This document shows positions 18,293 through 28,077 of a stretch of 64,000 nucleotides of DNA, piece after piece (position 1 is the stretch's first letter; the number at the start of each line of letters is the position of its first letter). The DNA is taken from NCBI GenBank assembly GCA_900470285.1, contig UCAG01000010.1, positions 1 through 64,000 on the forward strand, given 5' to 3'. The position numbers were made by a program, and so were the translations under genes. A model generated the notes under the pieces. The model did not search any database and was not told the origin of the DNA. It worked only from the letters and a program-made list of their open reading frames with translations. The stretch is from Hyphomicrobiales bacterium (lineage in GTDB: Bacteria > Pseudomonadota > Alphaproteobacteria > Rhizobiales > Rhizobiaceae).

Positions 18293-20089
18293 TTATGCTG
18301 TCGCCTTGGAAGGGAACCGTGTAACGTTGCTGTTTTCTTCAATGTCATCAGTCAGCTCTGCCTGTTCAGCCATCAGGCCGCCTGCACGCAGCAGCGAGGC
18401 AAAACGACCGCCTTTGGCTGCCAGCTCATTGAAGCTGCCGCTTTCAATGATATGGCCTTTATCAAGGAATAGCACCAGATCAGCATTGCGCACGGTGGAA
18501 AGACGGTGAGCAATGATGAAAGTTGTGCGGTCAGAGCTCAGATCATCAATCGCCTGTTTGACCATGCCTTCGGTTTCCACGTCGAGCGCAGATGTTGCTT
18601 CATCAAGCACCAGAATAGGCGCATCTTTAAGGATAGCGCGGGCAATTGCCAGACGCTGACGTTCACCGCCGGACAGCTGTGAGCCACGCTCACCGGCAAC
18701 CGTGTCATAGCCTTCGCTTTTCGCGAGAATGAATTCATGGGCAGCGGCAGCTTTGGCGGCAGCATGCACTTCTTCATTGGTCGCGCCTTCCGCACCGATA
18801 CGGATATTATCCTCAATCGAGCGGTTGAACATACCGGCATCCTGAAACACCGTTGCCATGGCTTTTCGCAGCGATGAACGGCTGACATTGCGGGTGTCTG
18901 TGCCGTCAATGGTGATGTGACCGGCCACAGGATCATAAACACGCTGCAGCAGATTGATCAGTGTGGTTTTACCGGCACCTGTCGGGCCGACAATTGCCAC
19001 GGTCTGACCGGCTTTGGCAGTGAAGGAAATATCATAGACGCCCTGACCGGAATTGCGGAATTCATAGGTCACTTTGTCAAAGACAACTTCACCCTGCACA
19101 TTTTTCAGATCATTGGCAGATTGTGGTTCTTCATGCATGGCCACAGCATCTTCCATTGCGAAGAATTCTTCGAGTTTCGCGCGGGAAGAGGCAGTCTGGT
19201 TGATGAAATTGCTGATCTGGTCGAGACGGCCGATCATCAGCTGGGCAAAACCGATAAAGGTAATCACTTCACCAACGCGTAACTGGCCTTTGGAAACCAG
19301 ATAAGCACCGACCAGCAGCACGATAACCATGGAAATGGTGGAGGCCATACGGTTCAGGCCGCTGGCCAGCGCCCACCAGTTCAGCACCGGACGCTGGGTT
19401 TTCTCCAGAGTTGCCGCGTAATCACGTAGGGCAGAAGCTTCCGCATTGATACGGTTATAGCTCTGCAGAACGGAAATATTGCTGATTGTATCGCTGATAT
19501 GCTCAAACACTTTGTGATGGTGACGCTCAACTGCAGCCTGACCATCTTTGGTTTTCTGAATTACCAGCTGACCGATCATTACATAAATTGCACCAAGCAC
19601 CATCAAAACCAGTGTCAGACGAGCATCCATGCTCAGCGCAGTCGGGATCAGCACAGCCAGTGCCACAACTGTGGTCAGGTGATTGCGCATGAATTCCAGC
19701 CACAGCGTAAACAGCGTGTCTGTCGCGCGGATCAGTGTGTGCAATGCGTTGGATGTGCCGCGCTGCTGATGCCATGCCAGCGGCATAGTGATGATGCCTT
19801 CGTAAGATTTGGTCAGGACGCCGAGGCGGCGCTTGTGCGCCAGCCGGTCAGCGCCACGGGCGACAAGGACCACAGCGATAATGTTGAAAACACCGAGAGC
19901 CGCCCAGAGAGCGAGAGTCGGTATAATTACAGTCTTTTGCGAAATTGCATCAATGACCCGACCAAACAGTACAGGTTCAAAAATGGTGATCACACCAAGC
20001 GCAATATTCGCCAGCACGATAAGTGCTGTCGCTGTTCTCTCGGCTGAGAGATATTGCAGGGATCTCCAGTAAACGCGCACAATAGACAC
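18293..20089 (-). CDS. ndvA: Cyclic beta-1,2-glucan ABC exporter NdvA/ChvA/Cgt
   Basis: Exports cyclic beta-1,2-glucan to the periplasm, needed for osmotic adaptation and host interaction in rhizobia, Agrobacterium and Brucella. The 598-residue half-transporter has a six-helix membrane domain (about residues 20-300), then an ATPase with Walker A GPTGAGKT at 368-375, signature LSGGERQ near 474 and Walker B ILVLDEATSALD. The N-terminus SIVRVYWRSLQYLSAERTAT is characteristic of NdvA. The start is GTG at 20089 behind GGAG. The glucan synthase gene is not in the window. Confidence 0.93.
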   Translation of the reverse strand: MSIVRVYWRSLQYLSAERTATALIVLANIALGVITIFEPVLFGRVIDAISQKTVIIPTLALWAALGVFNIIAVVLVARGADRLAHKRRLGVLTKSYEGIITMPLAWHQQRGTSNALHTLIRATDTLFTLWLEFMRNHLTTVVALAVLIPTALSMDARLTLVLMVLGAIYVMIGQLVIQKTKDGQAAVERHHHKVFEHISDTISNISVLQSYNRINAEASALRDYAATLEKTQRPVLNWWALASGLNRMASTISMVIVLLVGAYLVSKGQLRVGEVITFIGFAQLMIGRLDQISNFINQTASSRAKLEEFFAMEDAVAMHEEPQSANDLKNVQGEVVFDKVTYEFRNSGQGVYDISFTAKAGQTVAIVGPTGAGKTTLINLLQRVYDPVAGHITIDGTDTRNVSRSSLRKAMATVFQDAGMFNRSIEDNIRIGAEGATNEEVHAAAKAAAAHEFILAKSEGYDTVAGERGSQLSGGERQRLAIARAILKDAPILVLDEATSALDVETEGMVKQAIDDLSSDRTTFIIAHRLSTVRNADLVLFLDKGHIIESGSFNELAAKGGRFASLLRAGGLMAEQAELTDDIEENSNVTRFPSKATA

Positions 20090-20108
20090 GGGCCACTCCG
20101 GTATAATG

Positions 20109-20147
20109 TCTGACCGAATTATATCCGCCAGTCAGATTGCGGTCAGA
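20109..20147 (-). promoter_or_regulatory. Likely ndvA promoter with flanking inverted repeat
   Basis: On the minus strand CTGACC (20146-20141) and TATAAT (20123-20118) are spaced 17 bases, upstream of the ndvA GTG at 20089. TCTGACCG at 20109-20116 and CGGTCAGA at 20140-20147 form a perfect 8-bp inverted repeat, one half covering the -35 and the other the expected start of transcription, like an operator. Confidence 0.55.
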
Positions 20148-20596
20148 AAAACAAATGTTTAGCGGCAGCGGGACCATGATCCTGATTGCCTGAAACTGCA
20201 ATGGAAATTGGTGTCCATAAGTGGCAATTTAAGTGCGAAACTGACCATAAATTACAACGGATTGTAACCTGCTGTGATAGTTTTATGTAACGTACTGAAA
20301 ATGAATGATTTTATAGAATGTTCAGAAAGTTTAATGGATTTAAATATTCGGTGAGAATCCGGTGCCAGAGAGCTTATTCTTAAGTGTTTTTGCGCTTTAC
20401 GGTTACAGGCGGAAGCAGGTCGCCTTTAAGCATGAGTCCATGCAGAAAACATGCTCTGAACAGTTCCTGTGTCATCTAATGTTTCCATTTGGCTGCGAAA
20501 TGCTCTAGGAGCATATTTCAGAGTATATTGGCTGCACGAAAGACATTGTATTTGTCGCCGTGATTGTGCCCCGAATTTTAGCGGAATAAACAGAAT
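20148..20596. other. Divergent intergenic region ndvA-rluC
   Basis: About 450 AT-rich bases without a convincing gene. A 91-codon leftward frame at its right end is an overlap shadow of rluC. A small dyad GCATG-agtc-CATGC lies at 20430-20443, and GAAATGCTC/GAGCATATTTC, resembling the A arm of the local palindromic repeats, at 20497-20519. The rluC promoter must lie here but is not evident. Confidence 0.4.
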
Positions 20597-21580
20597 ATGG
20601 CTGGCGTAGAACTTAAAACTGTAGATGCAGACGAAACAGGCATGCGCCTTGATCGCTGGTTCAAAGTGCATTTTCCGGGCTTGGGCTTCGGGCATTTGCA
20701 AAAGCTGCTGCGCTCCGGCCAGATCCGTGTGGATGGCGGGCGAGTGAAAGCTGACAGCCGTTTGCAGGCAGGACAGTCCGTGCGTGTTCCGCCGCTGGGT
20801 CTCGATGAAAAAGAAGATAACACTCCGCTGACCGGCAAGACCATCCGCAATCAGGGCGATGGTGATGTTCTCAAGAAAATGCTGATTTTTGAGAATGAGA
20901 AGGTTTATGTGTTCAATAAACCATCCGGTCTGGCCGTGCAGGGTGGTTCAGGTGTCGTGCGCAGCGTCGATTCGATGCTGGAAGCATGGCGCAATAAAAA
21001 AGGCGAGAAGCCGCGTCTGGTGCATCGTCTTGACCGTGACACATCCGGTGTTCTGGTTGTGGCGAAAACCCGTGGTGCTGCGCAGGCGCTGACCAAGGCT
21101 TTCCGTGAGCGTGACACCAAGAAAACCTATTGGGCTTTGGTGAAGGGCGTGCCGCGCAAGCGCGAGAACAAAATCTCCACATGGCTGGTAAAAGACAGCA
21201 CACCGGATGGTGACCGTATGCGCGTTTGCCAGCATGGTGAGCCGGATTCCGATCACTCCGTCTCTTTCTACCGTGTGCTGGAAACAGCCGGTCAGAACCT
21301 GTCATGGCTGGAAATGGAGCCCTATACCGGCCGTACCCACCAGTTGCGTGTGCATGCGCTGTATCTTGGTCATCCGATTATCGGTGATCCGAAATATTTT
21401 GAAGCTGATATCAACTGGGATTTCCCGGGTGGTGTGCAGAACCGTTTGCATCTTCATGCGCGCCGTATCCGCATTCCTAATCCGGGCGGTGGTATGATTG
21501 ATGTTTCAGCGCCATTGCCGCCGCATATGGTGCAGTCATGGAACCTGCTTGGTTTTGATGCGGATGCGGAACAGGACTGA
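20597..21580 (+). CDS. rluC: RluA-family 23S rRNA pseudouridine synthase (RluC-like)
   Basis: Converts specific uridines in 23S rRNA to pseudouridine; RluC acts on 955, 2504 and 2580 in E. coli. The 327-residue product has an N-terminal S4 RNA-binding domain (GMRLDRWFKVHFPGLGFG, residues about 15-75) and the catalytic motif HRLDRDTSGVLVVAKT around residue 145, containing the active Asp. The C-terminal part has GRTHQLRVHALYLGHPIIGD. The S4 domain favours RluC or RluD over RluA; the exact target is inferred. Confidence 0.88.
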   Translation: MAGVELKTVDADETGMRLDRWFKVHFPGLGFGHLQKLLRSGQIRVDGGRVKADSRLQAGQSVRVPPLGLDEKEDNTPLTGKTIRNQGDGDVLKKMLIFENEKVYVFNKPSGLAVQGGSGVVRSVDSMLEAWRNKKGEKPRLVHRLDRDTSGVLVVAKTRGAAQALTKAFRERDTKKTYWALVKGVPRKRENKISTWLVKDSTPDGDRMRVCQHGEPDSDHSVSFYRVLETAGQNLSWLEMEPYTGRTHQLRVHALYLGHPIIGDPKYFEADINWDFPGGVQNRLHLHARRIRIPNPGGGMIDVSAPLPPHMVQSWNLLGFDADAEQD

Positions 21581-21638
21581 TAGTTGATTGTATGTTCCGC
21601 CGCATAACAGGCCGGAATGTGTTTGAAGCGGGGATGAA

Positions 21639-22649
21639 ATGGGCAGGGCAGCAGGGAGAGCGGCGTCGGCAACAGGACGGCTGGTGACAGGTTATGAGCG
21701 CCGCGCGACGATTGATACAATGGGTGTGGCGCTGATGCTGTTTATCTGCGTCAGCTGGGGGATGAATCAGGTTGCCATTAAAATCGGCAATCAGGGTTTC
21801 AACCCGATGTATATGGCGGCTGCGCGTTCTTTTGTCGGCGGTTTTCTTGTTTTTCTCTGGTGCCGTTTTCGCGGTATTGCCCTGTTTGAAAAAGACAAAA
21901 CGCTTATTCCCGGTCTGGTGATCGGGCTGTTGTTCGGTCTGGAATTTGTTCTGATTTTTGCGGGGCTGGATTTTACCAGTGCCGGACGCTCCACGCTGAT
22001 GATGAATACTATGCCGTTCTGGGTGGCAATCGGCGCGCATTTCCTGTTGGGGGAGCGGATGCGGGTACTCACCGTTGTCGGTATGATTGTTGCATTCGGT
22101 GGTGTGGTGCTGGTTCTCTCGGACGAATTGTCGATGCCCGGCGAGAATGCCATTTACGGCGATATTCTCTGTCTGATCTCCAGCGTGTTCTGGGCGGCGA
22201 CGACACTGGTTATCAAGAAGACGCCGCTGAGTGACGCTGCACCGGAAAAAACCTTGCTCTATCAGTTGTTGATTGCGGCAATTGTACCTTTGCCTTTTGC
22301 ACCGATGCTGGGGGATGCTGTTCGTGATCCGACCATGCTGACCTATGCGGCTTTTGTGTTTCAGTCGGCCTTTATTGTCGCCTTTACCTATCCGTTGTGG
22401 TTCTGGATGATCCGCCGTTATCCTGCTTCGGCACTGTCGAATTTTGCACTGCTGATCCCTGCTTTCGGGGTAATGCTGAGCGGATTTGTGCTGGGCGAGC
22501 CTATGAGCTGGAAATTATTCGCAGCGCTTGGCCTGATCGCAGGCGGATTATTTATCGCTAATTATGCGCAGCGTATTGCTGTGCGTAAAGCAGCACAGCA
22601 ATTTGATGCTGATTTGGCAAAAACTATGCAGGAAAAAGCCTCACTATGA
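21639..22649 (+). CDS. DMT/EamA-family membrane transporter
   Basis: Ten-helix drug/metabolite-transporter family permease of unknown substrate. The 336-residue product has two EamA repeats, at about residues 27-165 and 175-310. Hydrophobic segments include GVALMLFICVSWGMNQVAIK. The first ATG (21639) follows GCGGGGA; another Met at 21720 sits directly before the first helix and cannot be excluded. It overlaps the next gene by four bases, so the two are co-expressed. Confidence 0.85.
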   Translation: MGRAAGRAASATGRLVTGYERRATIDTMGVALMLFICVSWGMNQVAIKIGNQGFNPMYMAAARSFVGGFLVFLWCRFRGIALFEKDKTLIPGLVIGLLFGLEFVLIFAGLDFTSAGRSTLMMNTMPFWVAIGAHFLLGERMRVLTVVGMIVAFGGVVLVLSDELSMPGENAIYGDILCLISSVFWAATTLVIKKTPLSDAAPEKTLLYQLLIAAIVPLPFAPMLGDAVRDPTMLTYAAFVFQSAFIVAFTYPLWFWMIRRYPASALSNFALLIPAFGVMLSGFVLGEPMSWKLFAALGLIAGGLFIANYAQRIAVRKAAQQFDADLAKTMQEKASL

Positions 22650-23299
22650 AACTGGTGCTGTTTGATTGTGACGGAACGCTGGTCAATAGCGGCGGTGTTA
22701 TTCATCGTTGTATGGCCGAGACCTTTGCGAGTGCAGGTCTGCGCGTTCCGGAACTAAGCGAGACACAGGAAATTATCGGTCTGACGCTCAATCTGGCGAT
22801 TTCGCAGATTTCCGGTATTCCTATGGGGGCTGAGGTTGAGCATCTGACCGAGCAATATAAGCAGCAATTTCGTAAAATCCGGCTCGAACATGATTTTGAC
22901 GAGCCGCTTTATGACGGCATTTCCGAATTGATTGATGCTCTGGCTGTGCAGAATGATATTCTGTTGGGCATGGTGACAGGAAAATCCCGCCGTGGCGTGA
23001 TCTCGGTGATGGAGCGCCATGGTTTCGACCGGAATTTTCTTGTATCCCGCTGCGCAGATGATTGTCCGTCCAAGCCGCATCCGGCAATGGTGCTGGAATG
23101 TTGCCATGAGACGGGTTGCGATGTGTCGCAGACCTTTGTAATCGGTGATACGACTTACGATATGATGATGGCAGGCAGTGCCGGTGCCACAGCAATTGGT
23201 GTAAACTGGGGCTATCATAAGCCGGACAGATTAAGCGAAGCGGGTGCAGCAACTATATTGCATCATCCGTCGGATTTGTTGGGTCAGCTTGCCCGTTGA
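22646..23299 (+). CDS. HAD-superfamily hydrolase (phosphoglycolate-phosphatase-like)
   Basis: A haloacid-dehalogenase-type phosphatase, subfamily IA. The 217-residue product has motif I DCDGTLVNS at residues 7-15, with the nucleophile Asp7 and Asp9. A cap domain follows at about residues 20-95, a motif II-like MVTGKSRRG, and motif IV IGDTTYDMMMAGSAGA near residue 170. The closest named relatives are phosphoglycolate phosphatases, but the substrate cannot be assigned. Start overlaps the permease stop (ATGA). Confidence 0.85.
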   Translation: MKLVLFDCDGTLVNSGGVIHRCMAETFASAGLRVPELSETQEIIGLTLNLAISQISGIPMGAEVEHLTEQYKQQFRKIRLEHDFDEPLYDGISELIDALAVQNDILLGMVTGKSRRGVISVMERHGFDRNFLVSRCADDCPSKPHPAMVLECCHETGCDVSQTFVIGDTTYDMMMAGSAGATAIGVNWGYHKPDRLSEAGAATILHHPSDLLGQLAR

Positions 23300-23340
23300 T
23301 GGCGTGGTGAGATTTTGAACCGAAATATTTAGGAAATAAA

Positions 23341-24141
23341 ATGCGCAATATTCTTGAAGATATCGAACAGGCACGGCTCGATCATGAGGCGATGCTGTCT
23401 GATCCTGATCCGGTTATCCGCGCACAAAAGCAGATGCTGACGCCATTGCCGAAGCGTTTCTACAAGGACGTGACTGTCGGTGCCTATGAAGCTGGCGGTT
23501 TTGCCATATTGCTGGATGGCAAGCTGGTCAATACGCCGCTGCGTAACAAGCTGGTTCTGCCAACGGAAGCAGCTGCGCAGATCGTGGCAGAAGAATTTGC
23601 CCGTCAGGATACGCATATTAATCCGGCCGATATGCCTGCAACCCGTCTGGTCAATACGGCGATTGATGGTGTTACTGCGGAAACGCAGGCGGTGCTGGAA
23701 GAAATTCTGCGCTTCGCCGGTACTGATCTGCTGTGCTACCGCGCAGATAGCCCGAAAGAACTGGTTGACCGCCAGCGTGAGCATTGGGATCCGCTGCTTG
23801 ATTGGGCGGCTACACTCGGTGCGAATTTCGAGGTTACAGAAGGCCTGATGCATGTAGCACAGCCACGCGAAGCACTGGCTGCTTTCGGTGCGCATCTGCG
23901 AATGGTTTCAGATCCTGTCGCGCTGGCGGCTCTGCATGTGATGACCACACTTTGCGGCTCGGCAATCACCGGTCTGGCATTGTTCAAAGGCGCAATTGAC
24001 GTGGATACGGCATGGAAAGCCGCTCATGTTGATGAAGACTGGACGATTGAACAGTGGGGTGAGGATGAAGAGGCGCAGGCACGTCGTGCATGGCGGGAGA
24101 AGGAAATCCGTGCTGCTGATGCGCTGGTGCGTGTACTGTAA
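23341..24141 (+). CDS. ATP12-family F1-ATPase assembly chaperone
   Basis: ATP12 binds the F1 alpha subunit during assembly of mitochondrial and alphaproteobacterial ATP synthase. The 266-residue product has the N-terminal ATP12 domain: PLPKRFYKDVTVGAYEAGGF and FAILLDGKLVNTPLRNKL at residues 35-75, then MPATRLVNTAIDGV. The Trp/Glu-rich C-terminus (WTIEQWGEDEEAQARRAWRE) is typical. It has an AGGAAATAAA site and lies 41 bases behind the HAD gene. No ATP synthase gene is in the window. Confidence 0.93.
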   Translation: MRNILEDIEQARLDHEAMLSDPDPVIRAQKQMLTPLPKRFYKDVTVGAYEAGGFAILLDGKLVNTPLRNKLVLPTEAAAQIVAEEFARQDTHINPADMPATRLVNTAIDGVTAETQAVLEEILRFAGTDLLCYRADSPKELVDRQREHWDPLLDWAATLGANFEVTEGLMHVAQPREALAAFGAHLRMVSDPVALAALHVMTTLCGSAITGLALFKGAIDVDTAWKAAHVDEDWTIEQWGEDEEAQARRAWREKEIRAADALVRVL

Positions 24142-24166
24142 TTAACAGCAAAGTTGCTGCAAATTT

Positions 24167-24199
24167 AAGCCGCGCCGGTTTGTCCGGTGTGGCTTTTTT
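24167..24199 (+). terminator. Terminator after the ATP12 gene
   Basis: AAGCCGCGCCGG (24167-24178) pairs with CCGGTGTGGCTT (24184-24195) with two G-U pairs and a five-base loop, then TTTT. It ends the rightward run from rluC. Confidence 0.85.
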
Positions 24200-24277
24200 A
24201 TATCGATAAATATAAAACAATCAGTATCTTACGCTGATTGCCTGTCAATTAGATTCATTATTTGCCAAGTAAATAAA

Positions 24278-24300
24278 AAACCCCGCCATTGGCGGGGTTT
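24278..24300 (-). terminator. Terminator after glnA
   Basis: AAACCCCGCC (24278-24287) and GGCGGGGTTT (24291-24300) form a perfect 10-bp stem with loop ATT. On the minus strand it runs into a T-tract. It starts 20 bases after the glnA stop. Confidence 0.9.
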
Positions 24301-24319
24301 CTTGTTTCGGGAGGATGTA

Positions 24320-25729
24320 TCAGCAGGAGTAATACATATCGAATTCAACCGGATGCGGAGCCATTTCAAAGCGCATGACTTCCTGCATTTTCAGTTCAAT
24401 GAAGCTGTCGATCTGATCATCGCTGAATACGTCGCCTGCTTTAAGGAAGGCGCGATCTTTGTCGAGGCTCTGGAGCGCTTCACGAAGCGAGCCGCAAACG
24501 GTAGGGATCTTTTTCAGTTCTTTTGGCGGCAGATCATAGAGATCTTTATCCATTGCCTGACCAGGATGAATCTTGTTCTTGATGCCGTCCAGACCAGCCA
24601 TCAGAATGGCAGCAAAGCAATAGTATGGGTTTGCTGTCGGATCAGGGAAGCGGACTTCCAGACGCTTTGATTTTGGCGAGTTGCCAAATGGAATACGGCA
24701 GGAAGCAGAACGGTTGCGGGCGGAATAAGCCAGCAGAACAGGCGCTTCATAGCCCGGAACCAGACGCTTATAAGAGTTGGTCGACGGGTTGGTGAAGGCA
24801 TTCAGTGCTTTGGCATGTTTGATCACGCCGCCGATGAAGAACAGGCAGCTTTCTGACAGACCGGCATATTCATTGCCTGCGAAAGTCGGTTTGCCGTCTT
24901 TCCAGATGGATACGTGAACATGCATGCCCGAGCCATTGTCACCGAAGATCGGCTTCGGCATGAAGGTTGCGGTCTTGCCATAGGCATTTGCAGTCTGGTG
25001 AACCACATATTTGAAGAGCTGCATCTTGTCGGCATTAGCGACGAGGGTGTCGAATTTCACGCCGAGTTCGTGCTGAGCGGCTGCAACTTCGTGGTGATGC
25101 TTCTCAACGGTTACGCCCATTTCGGACAGAACTGTGAGCATTTCCGAGCGCATATCCTGACAGCTGTCGATTGGCGGAACAGGGAAATAGCCGCCTTTAA
25201 CGCGCGGGCGGTGACCCATATTGCCGGTTTCGTAATCGGTGTCATCATTCGATGGCAGTTCGCTGGAATCCAGCTTGAAACCTGTGTTGTAAGGATCGTT
25301 CTTATATTTTACATCGTCGAAGATGAAGAATTCAGCTTCCGGGCCGATGAAAACAGTGTCGCCGATGCCAAGCGATTTCACATAGGCTTCTGCTTTCTTG
25401 GCAGTGCCGCGCGGATCGCGGTTGTAGTTTTCACCGGTAACCGGATCCAGAATATCGCAAAGCAGAACCAGTGTGGATGCTGCAAAGAACGGATCCATGT
25501 GCGCGGAAGCCGGATCCGGCATCAGAACCATGTCGGATTCATTGATGGCTTTCCAGCCGCCGATGGAGGAGGCGTCGAACATAACGCCGTCAGAAAACAT
25601 TTCTTCATCAACCATACCCACATCCATAGTGACGTGATGCAGCTTGCCCTTAGGGTCAGTAAAACGCAGGTCAACGAATTTTACGTCGTTGTCAGAGATC
25701 AGTTTCAGAATGTCATGGGCGGTCGTCAT
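24320..25729 (-). CDS. glnA: Glutamine synthetase type I
   Basis: Makes glutamine from glutamate, ammonia and ATP as a dodecamer. ATG-CAT-ATG allows two starts; the second, at 25729, sits eight bases from AGGA and gives 469 residues, identical in length to enterobacterial GlnA. Family motifs: [10 protein letters not shown] near 51, the catalytic-site [10 protein letters not shown] near 265, and adenylylation site [10 protein letters not shown] with Tyr398. So activity is probably controlled by GlnE adenylylation. It lies 67 bases behind glnB in the same orientation. Confidence 0.97.
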   Translation of the reverse strand: MTTAHDILKLISDNDVKFVDLRFTDPKGKLHHVTMDVGMVDEEMFSDGVMFDASSIGGWKAINESDMVLMPDPASAHMDPFFAASTLVLLCDILDPVTGENYNRDPRGTAKKAEAYVKSLGIGDTVFIGPEAEFFIFDDVKYKNDPYNTGFKLDSSELPSNDDTDYETGNMGHRPRVKGGYFPVPPIDSCQDMRSEMLTVLSEMGVTVEKHHHEVAAAQHELGVKFDTLVANADKMQLFKYVVHQTANAYGKTATFMPKPIFGDNGSGMHVHVSIWKDGKPTFAGNEYAGLSESCLFFIGGVIKHAKALNAFTNPSTNSYKRLVPGYEAPVLLAYSARNRSASCRIPFGNSPKSKRLEVRFPDPTANPYYCFAAILMAGLDGIKNKIHPGQAMDKDLYDLPPKELKKIPTVCGSLREALQSLDKDRAFLKAGDVFSDDQIDSFIELKMQEVMRFEMAPHPVEFDMYYSC

Positions 25730-25796
25730 ATGCATTTTCCTATTGAACGACGTTAAACTGAGAAAATTTTGTCCGGAAAAACCGGTGACTTACATA

Positions 25797-26165
<369 letters not shown>

Positions 26166-26189
26166 TTACATGGCCTTGAAATATCATAA

Positions 26190-26205
26190 GCATAAATCAT
26201 GCCAA
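26190..26205 (-). promoter_or_regulatory. Sigma-54-type promoter upstream of glnB
   Basis: The minus strand reads TTGGCATGATTTATGC, with GG and GC separated by exactly 10 bases. It matches the consensus TTGGCAC-N5-TTGC in all but two positions. Transcription would begin near 26178, giving a leader of about 43 bases to the glnB ATG. NtrC-dependent sigma-54 control of glnBA is known in rhizobia; I did not find clear NtrC sites. Confidence 0.6.
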
Positions 26206-26433
26206 AATCTGCGAATTTATAATCTGACGGGTAAAATTTTATAATTTTTTATGGGCAGGCAGAATTTTAATTGGCAGTTTTTGATGCAGCCTGTTGAAAT
26301 GTTTGATTTATTTTCAAATGATGCCGAAAGGTGAAATTCACACACGGCAAAGAATGTGCAGAAATTTCAGGCAAGGCTGCATCTGGGTTGCCTTTGCATG
26401 AAGAAACGGCAGTGATAAATATGAATGCCTGAT
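26206..26433. other. Divergent intergenic region glnB-nnr
   Basis: AT-rich sequence with no gene. Enhancer sites for the glnB promoter would be expected here. TTGGCAGTTTTTGATGC near 26271 looks like a second sigma-54 motif in plus orientation, but its GG-GC spacing is 11 rather than 10 bases, so it is not called. Confidence 0.35.
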
Positions 26434-26463
26434 TTGAGTTGCCTAAAATTTAGGCATTATGCG
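26434..26463 (+). promoter_or_regulatory. nnr promoter whose spacer is a 17-bp palindrome
   Basis: TTGAGT (26434-26439) and TTATGC (26457-26462) are 17 bases apart. The whole spacer, TGCCTAAA-A-TTTAGGCA (26440-26456), is a perfect inverted repeat. This is the classic place for a repressor, or for an activator that twists the spacer. It lies 49 bases before the nnr ATG. Confidence 0.5.
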
Positions 26464-26511
26464 TACCAAATAAGCATAGTTAAGCAGTGAGTATTCTCGC
26501 AGGAGCCTGAT

Positions 26512-28071
26512 ATGGAGTTGTTGACGCCGGAAGAGATGGGGCAAGTTGACCGGATTACCATTGCGGGCGGTGTTGCAGGCTATCGTCTGATGCAGCGCGC
26601 CGGTCAGGCGGTGCTTGAAGAGATTGTCAGATTTTGGCCTGATGTCCGTTCTGTCGCTGTGCTCTGTGGCTCCGGCAATAATGGCGGCGATGGCTATGTC
26701 GTTGCAAAGCTATTGAAGGCGGCGGGCATATCTGTGGCTTGTTTTTATATGGAACAACCCAAAACGAACAGTGATGCTGCTCTTGCCTATGCTGACTATG
26801 TGTCTTCGGGCGGGCAGGTTCTGCCACTTCACCATTTTATACCTGAAGACTATTCGTTGGTTGTGGATGCTTTGCTCGGAGCGGGGCTTGTGCGAGATGT
26901 AAGCGGAGCGCTGGCAACTTGTATCACAAGGCTGAACATGTCCGGTGTATCTGTCTGTGCCATTGATCTGCCAAGCGGTATATCCGGGCTGGACGGGCAG
27001 CTTAAGGGTGAGGCAGTGCATGCGCAGCATACGGTTACGTTTTTCCGCAAGAAGCCCGGACATTTATTACAGCCGGGACGTCAATTATGCGGAGACATCA
27101 GTGTTTGCGACATTGGCATTGAAAATACGGTATTCGAAACAATACCGATCAGGCTTTATGAAAATCTGCCGGAGTTCTGGCGTGATGTTCTGCCTGTTGC
27201 TCAGATCAATGCCCATAAATTCACACGTGGCCATGTCGGGGTGTTTTCCGGCGGGATGATGTCCACCGGTGCTGCACGTCTGAGTGCGGCGGCTTCCGCG
27301 CGTGCAGGGGCGGGGCTGGTGACAATGATTGCACCGCCGGACGCATTGCCTGTTCATGCCGCACATCTGACGGGCACGATGCTGTATCCGTTAGGTAAAA
27401 CTGTTGATGTTCTGAATTTTATCAGAACAAGAAAAATCAAAGCTGCGGTTCTGGGACCTGCCTTTGGTGATCTGCCAAGGGCGCGGGAGCTGGTCTGTGC
27501 ATTACTTGCGGATAGTGCAGATGAAGCCGGTTTGGAAGCACTGGTTCTGGATGCTGATGGAATCACGGCATTTAAAGATCAGCCGCAAATACTGTTTGCT
27601 GCCGCAGAACGATCAGGCTGTTCGCTGGTGCTGACACCGCATGAGGGAGAGTTTCAGCGGTTATTCGGCGGATTGGTTACAGATAGTCAGAGTAAGGTTG
27701 AGAAAGCGCGGCAAGCTGCTCTGCTCAGCCATAGTGTGGTGATTTATAAAGGTGCGGATACGGTAATTGCCGCACCGGATGGCCGTGCTGCAATTAACAG
27801 TAATGGCAATGTATTACTGGCTACTGCCGGTTCCGGCGATGTACTGACCGGTATTATTGCGGGGCTTTGTGCGCAGGGTATGCCGGTTTTTGAGGCTGCC
27901 TGTGCGGCGGTGTGGATACATGCGGAAACTGCAAATTGTTTTGCTGAGGAAGCACCGACCGGCCTAATCGCCGAAGATATGCCTGACCTGATTGTAAAAG
28001 TATGGGCAAGGCTTGAGAAATACGGCTTGCTCTCAAATGACAGTATATCCCTGAAAAACGGGAAGCACTGA
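26512..28071 (+). CDS. nnr: Bifunctional NAD(P)H-hydrate epimerase / ADP-dependent hydrate dehydratase
   Basis: Repairs hydrated NADH and NADPH: the N-terminal YjeF_N domain interconverts the epimers and the C-terminal ribokinase-like domain removes water using ADP. The 519-residue product has GSGNNGGDGYVVAKLL near residue 50 and, in the second half, GHVGVFSGG near 240 and NGNVLLATAGSGDVLTGIIA near 430. Domain order is the usual fused bacterial form. GGAG precedes the ATG. It is divergent from glnB-glnA, a common setting in alphaproteobacteria. Confidence 0.94.
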   Translation: MELLTPEEMGQVDRITIAGGVAGYRLMQRAGQAVLEEIVRFWPDVRSVAVLCGSGNNGGDGYVVAKLLKAAGISVACFYMEQPKTNSDAALAYADYVSSGGQVLPLHHFIPEDYSLVVDALLGAGLVRDVSGALATCITRLNMSGVSVCAIDLPSGISGLDGQLKGEAVHAQHTVTFFRKKPGHLLQPGRQLCGDISVCDIGIENTVFETIPIRLYENLPEFWRDVLPVAQINAHKFTRGHVGVFSGGMMSTGAARLSAAASARAGAGLVTMIAPPDALPVHAAHLTGTMLYPLGKTVDVLNFIRTRKIKAAVLGPAFGDLPRARELVCALLADSADEAGLEALVLDADGITAFKDQPQILFAAAERSGCSLVLTPHEGEFQRLFGGLVTDSQSKVEKARQAALLSHSVVIYKGADTVIAAPDGRAAINSNGNVLLATAGSGDVLTGIIAGLCAQGMPVFEAACAAVWIHAETANCFAEEAPTGLIAEDMPDLIVKVWARLEKYGLLSNDSISLKNGKH

Positions 28072-28077
28072 GATAAG

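Noticed and set aside
26271-26287. Second sigma-54-like site on the plus strand upstream of nnr
   Set aside because: GG to GC distance is 11 rather than the strict 10 bases, and a sigma-70-like promoter lies nearer to nnr.
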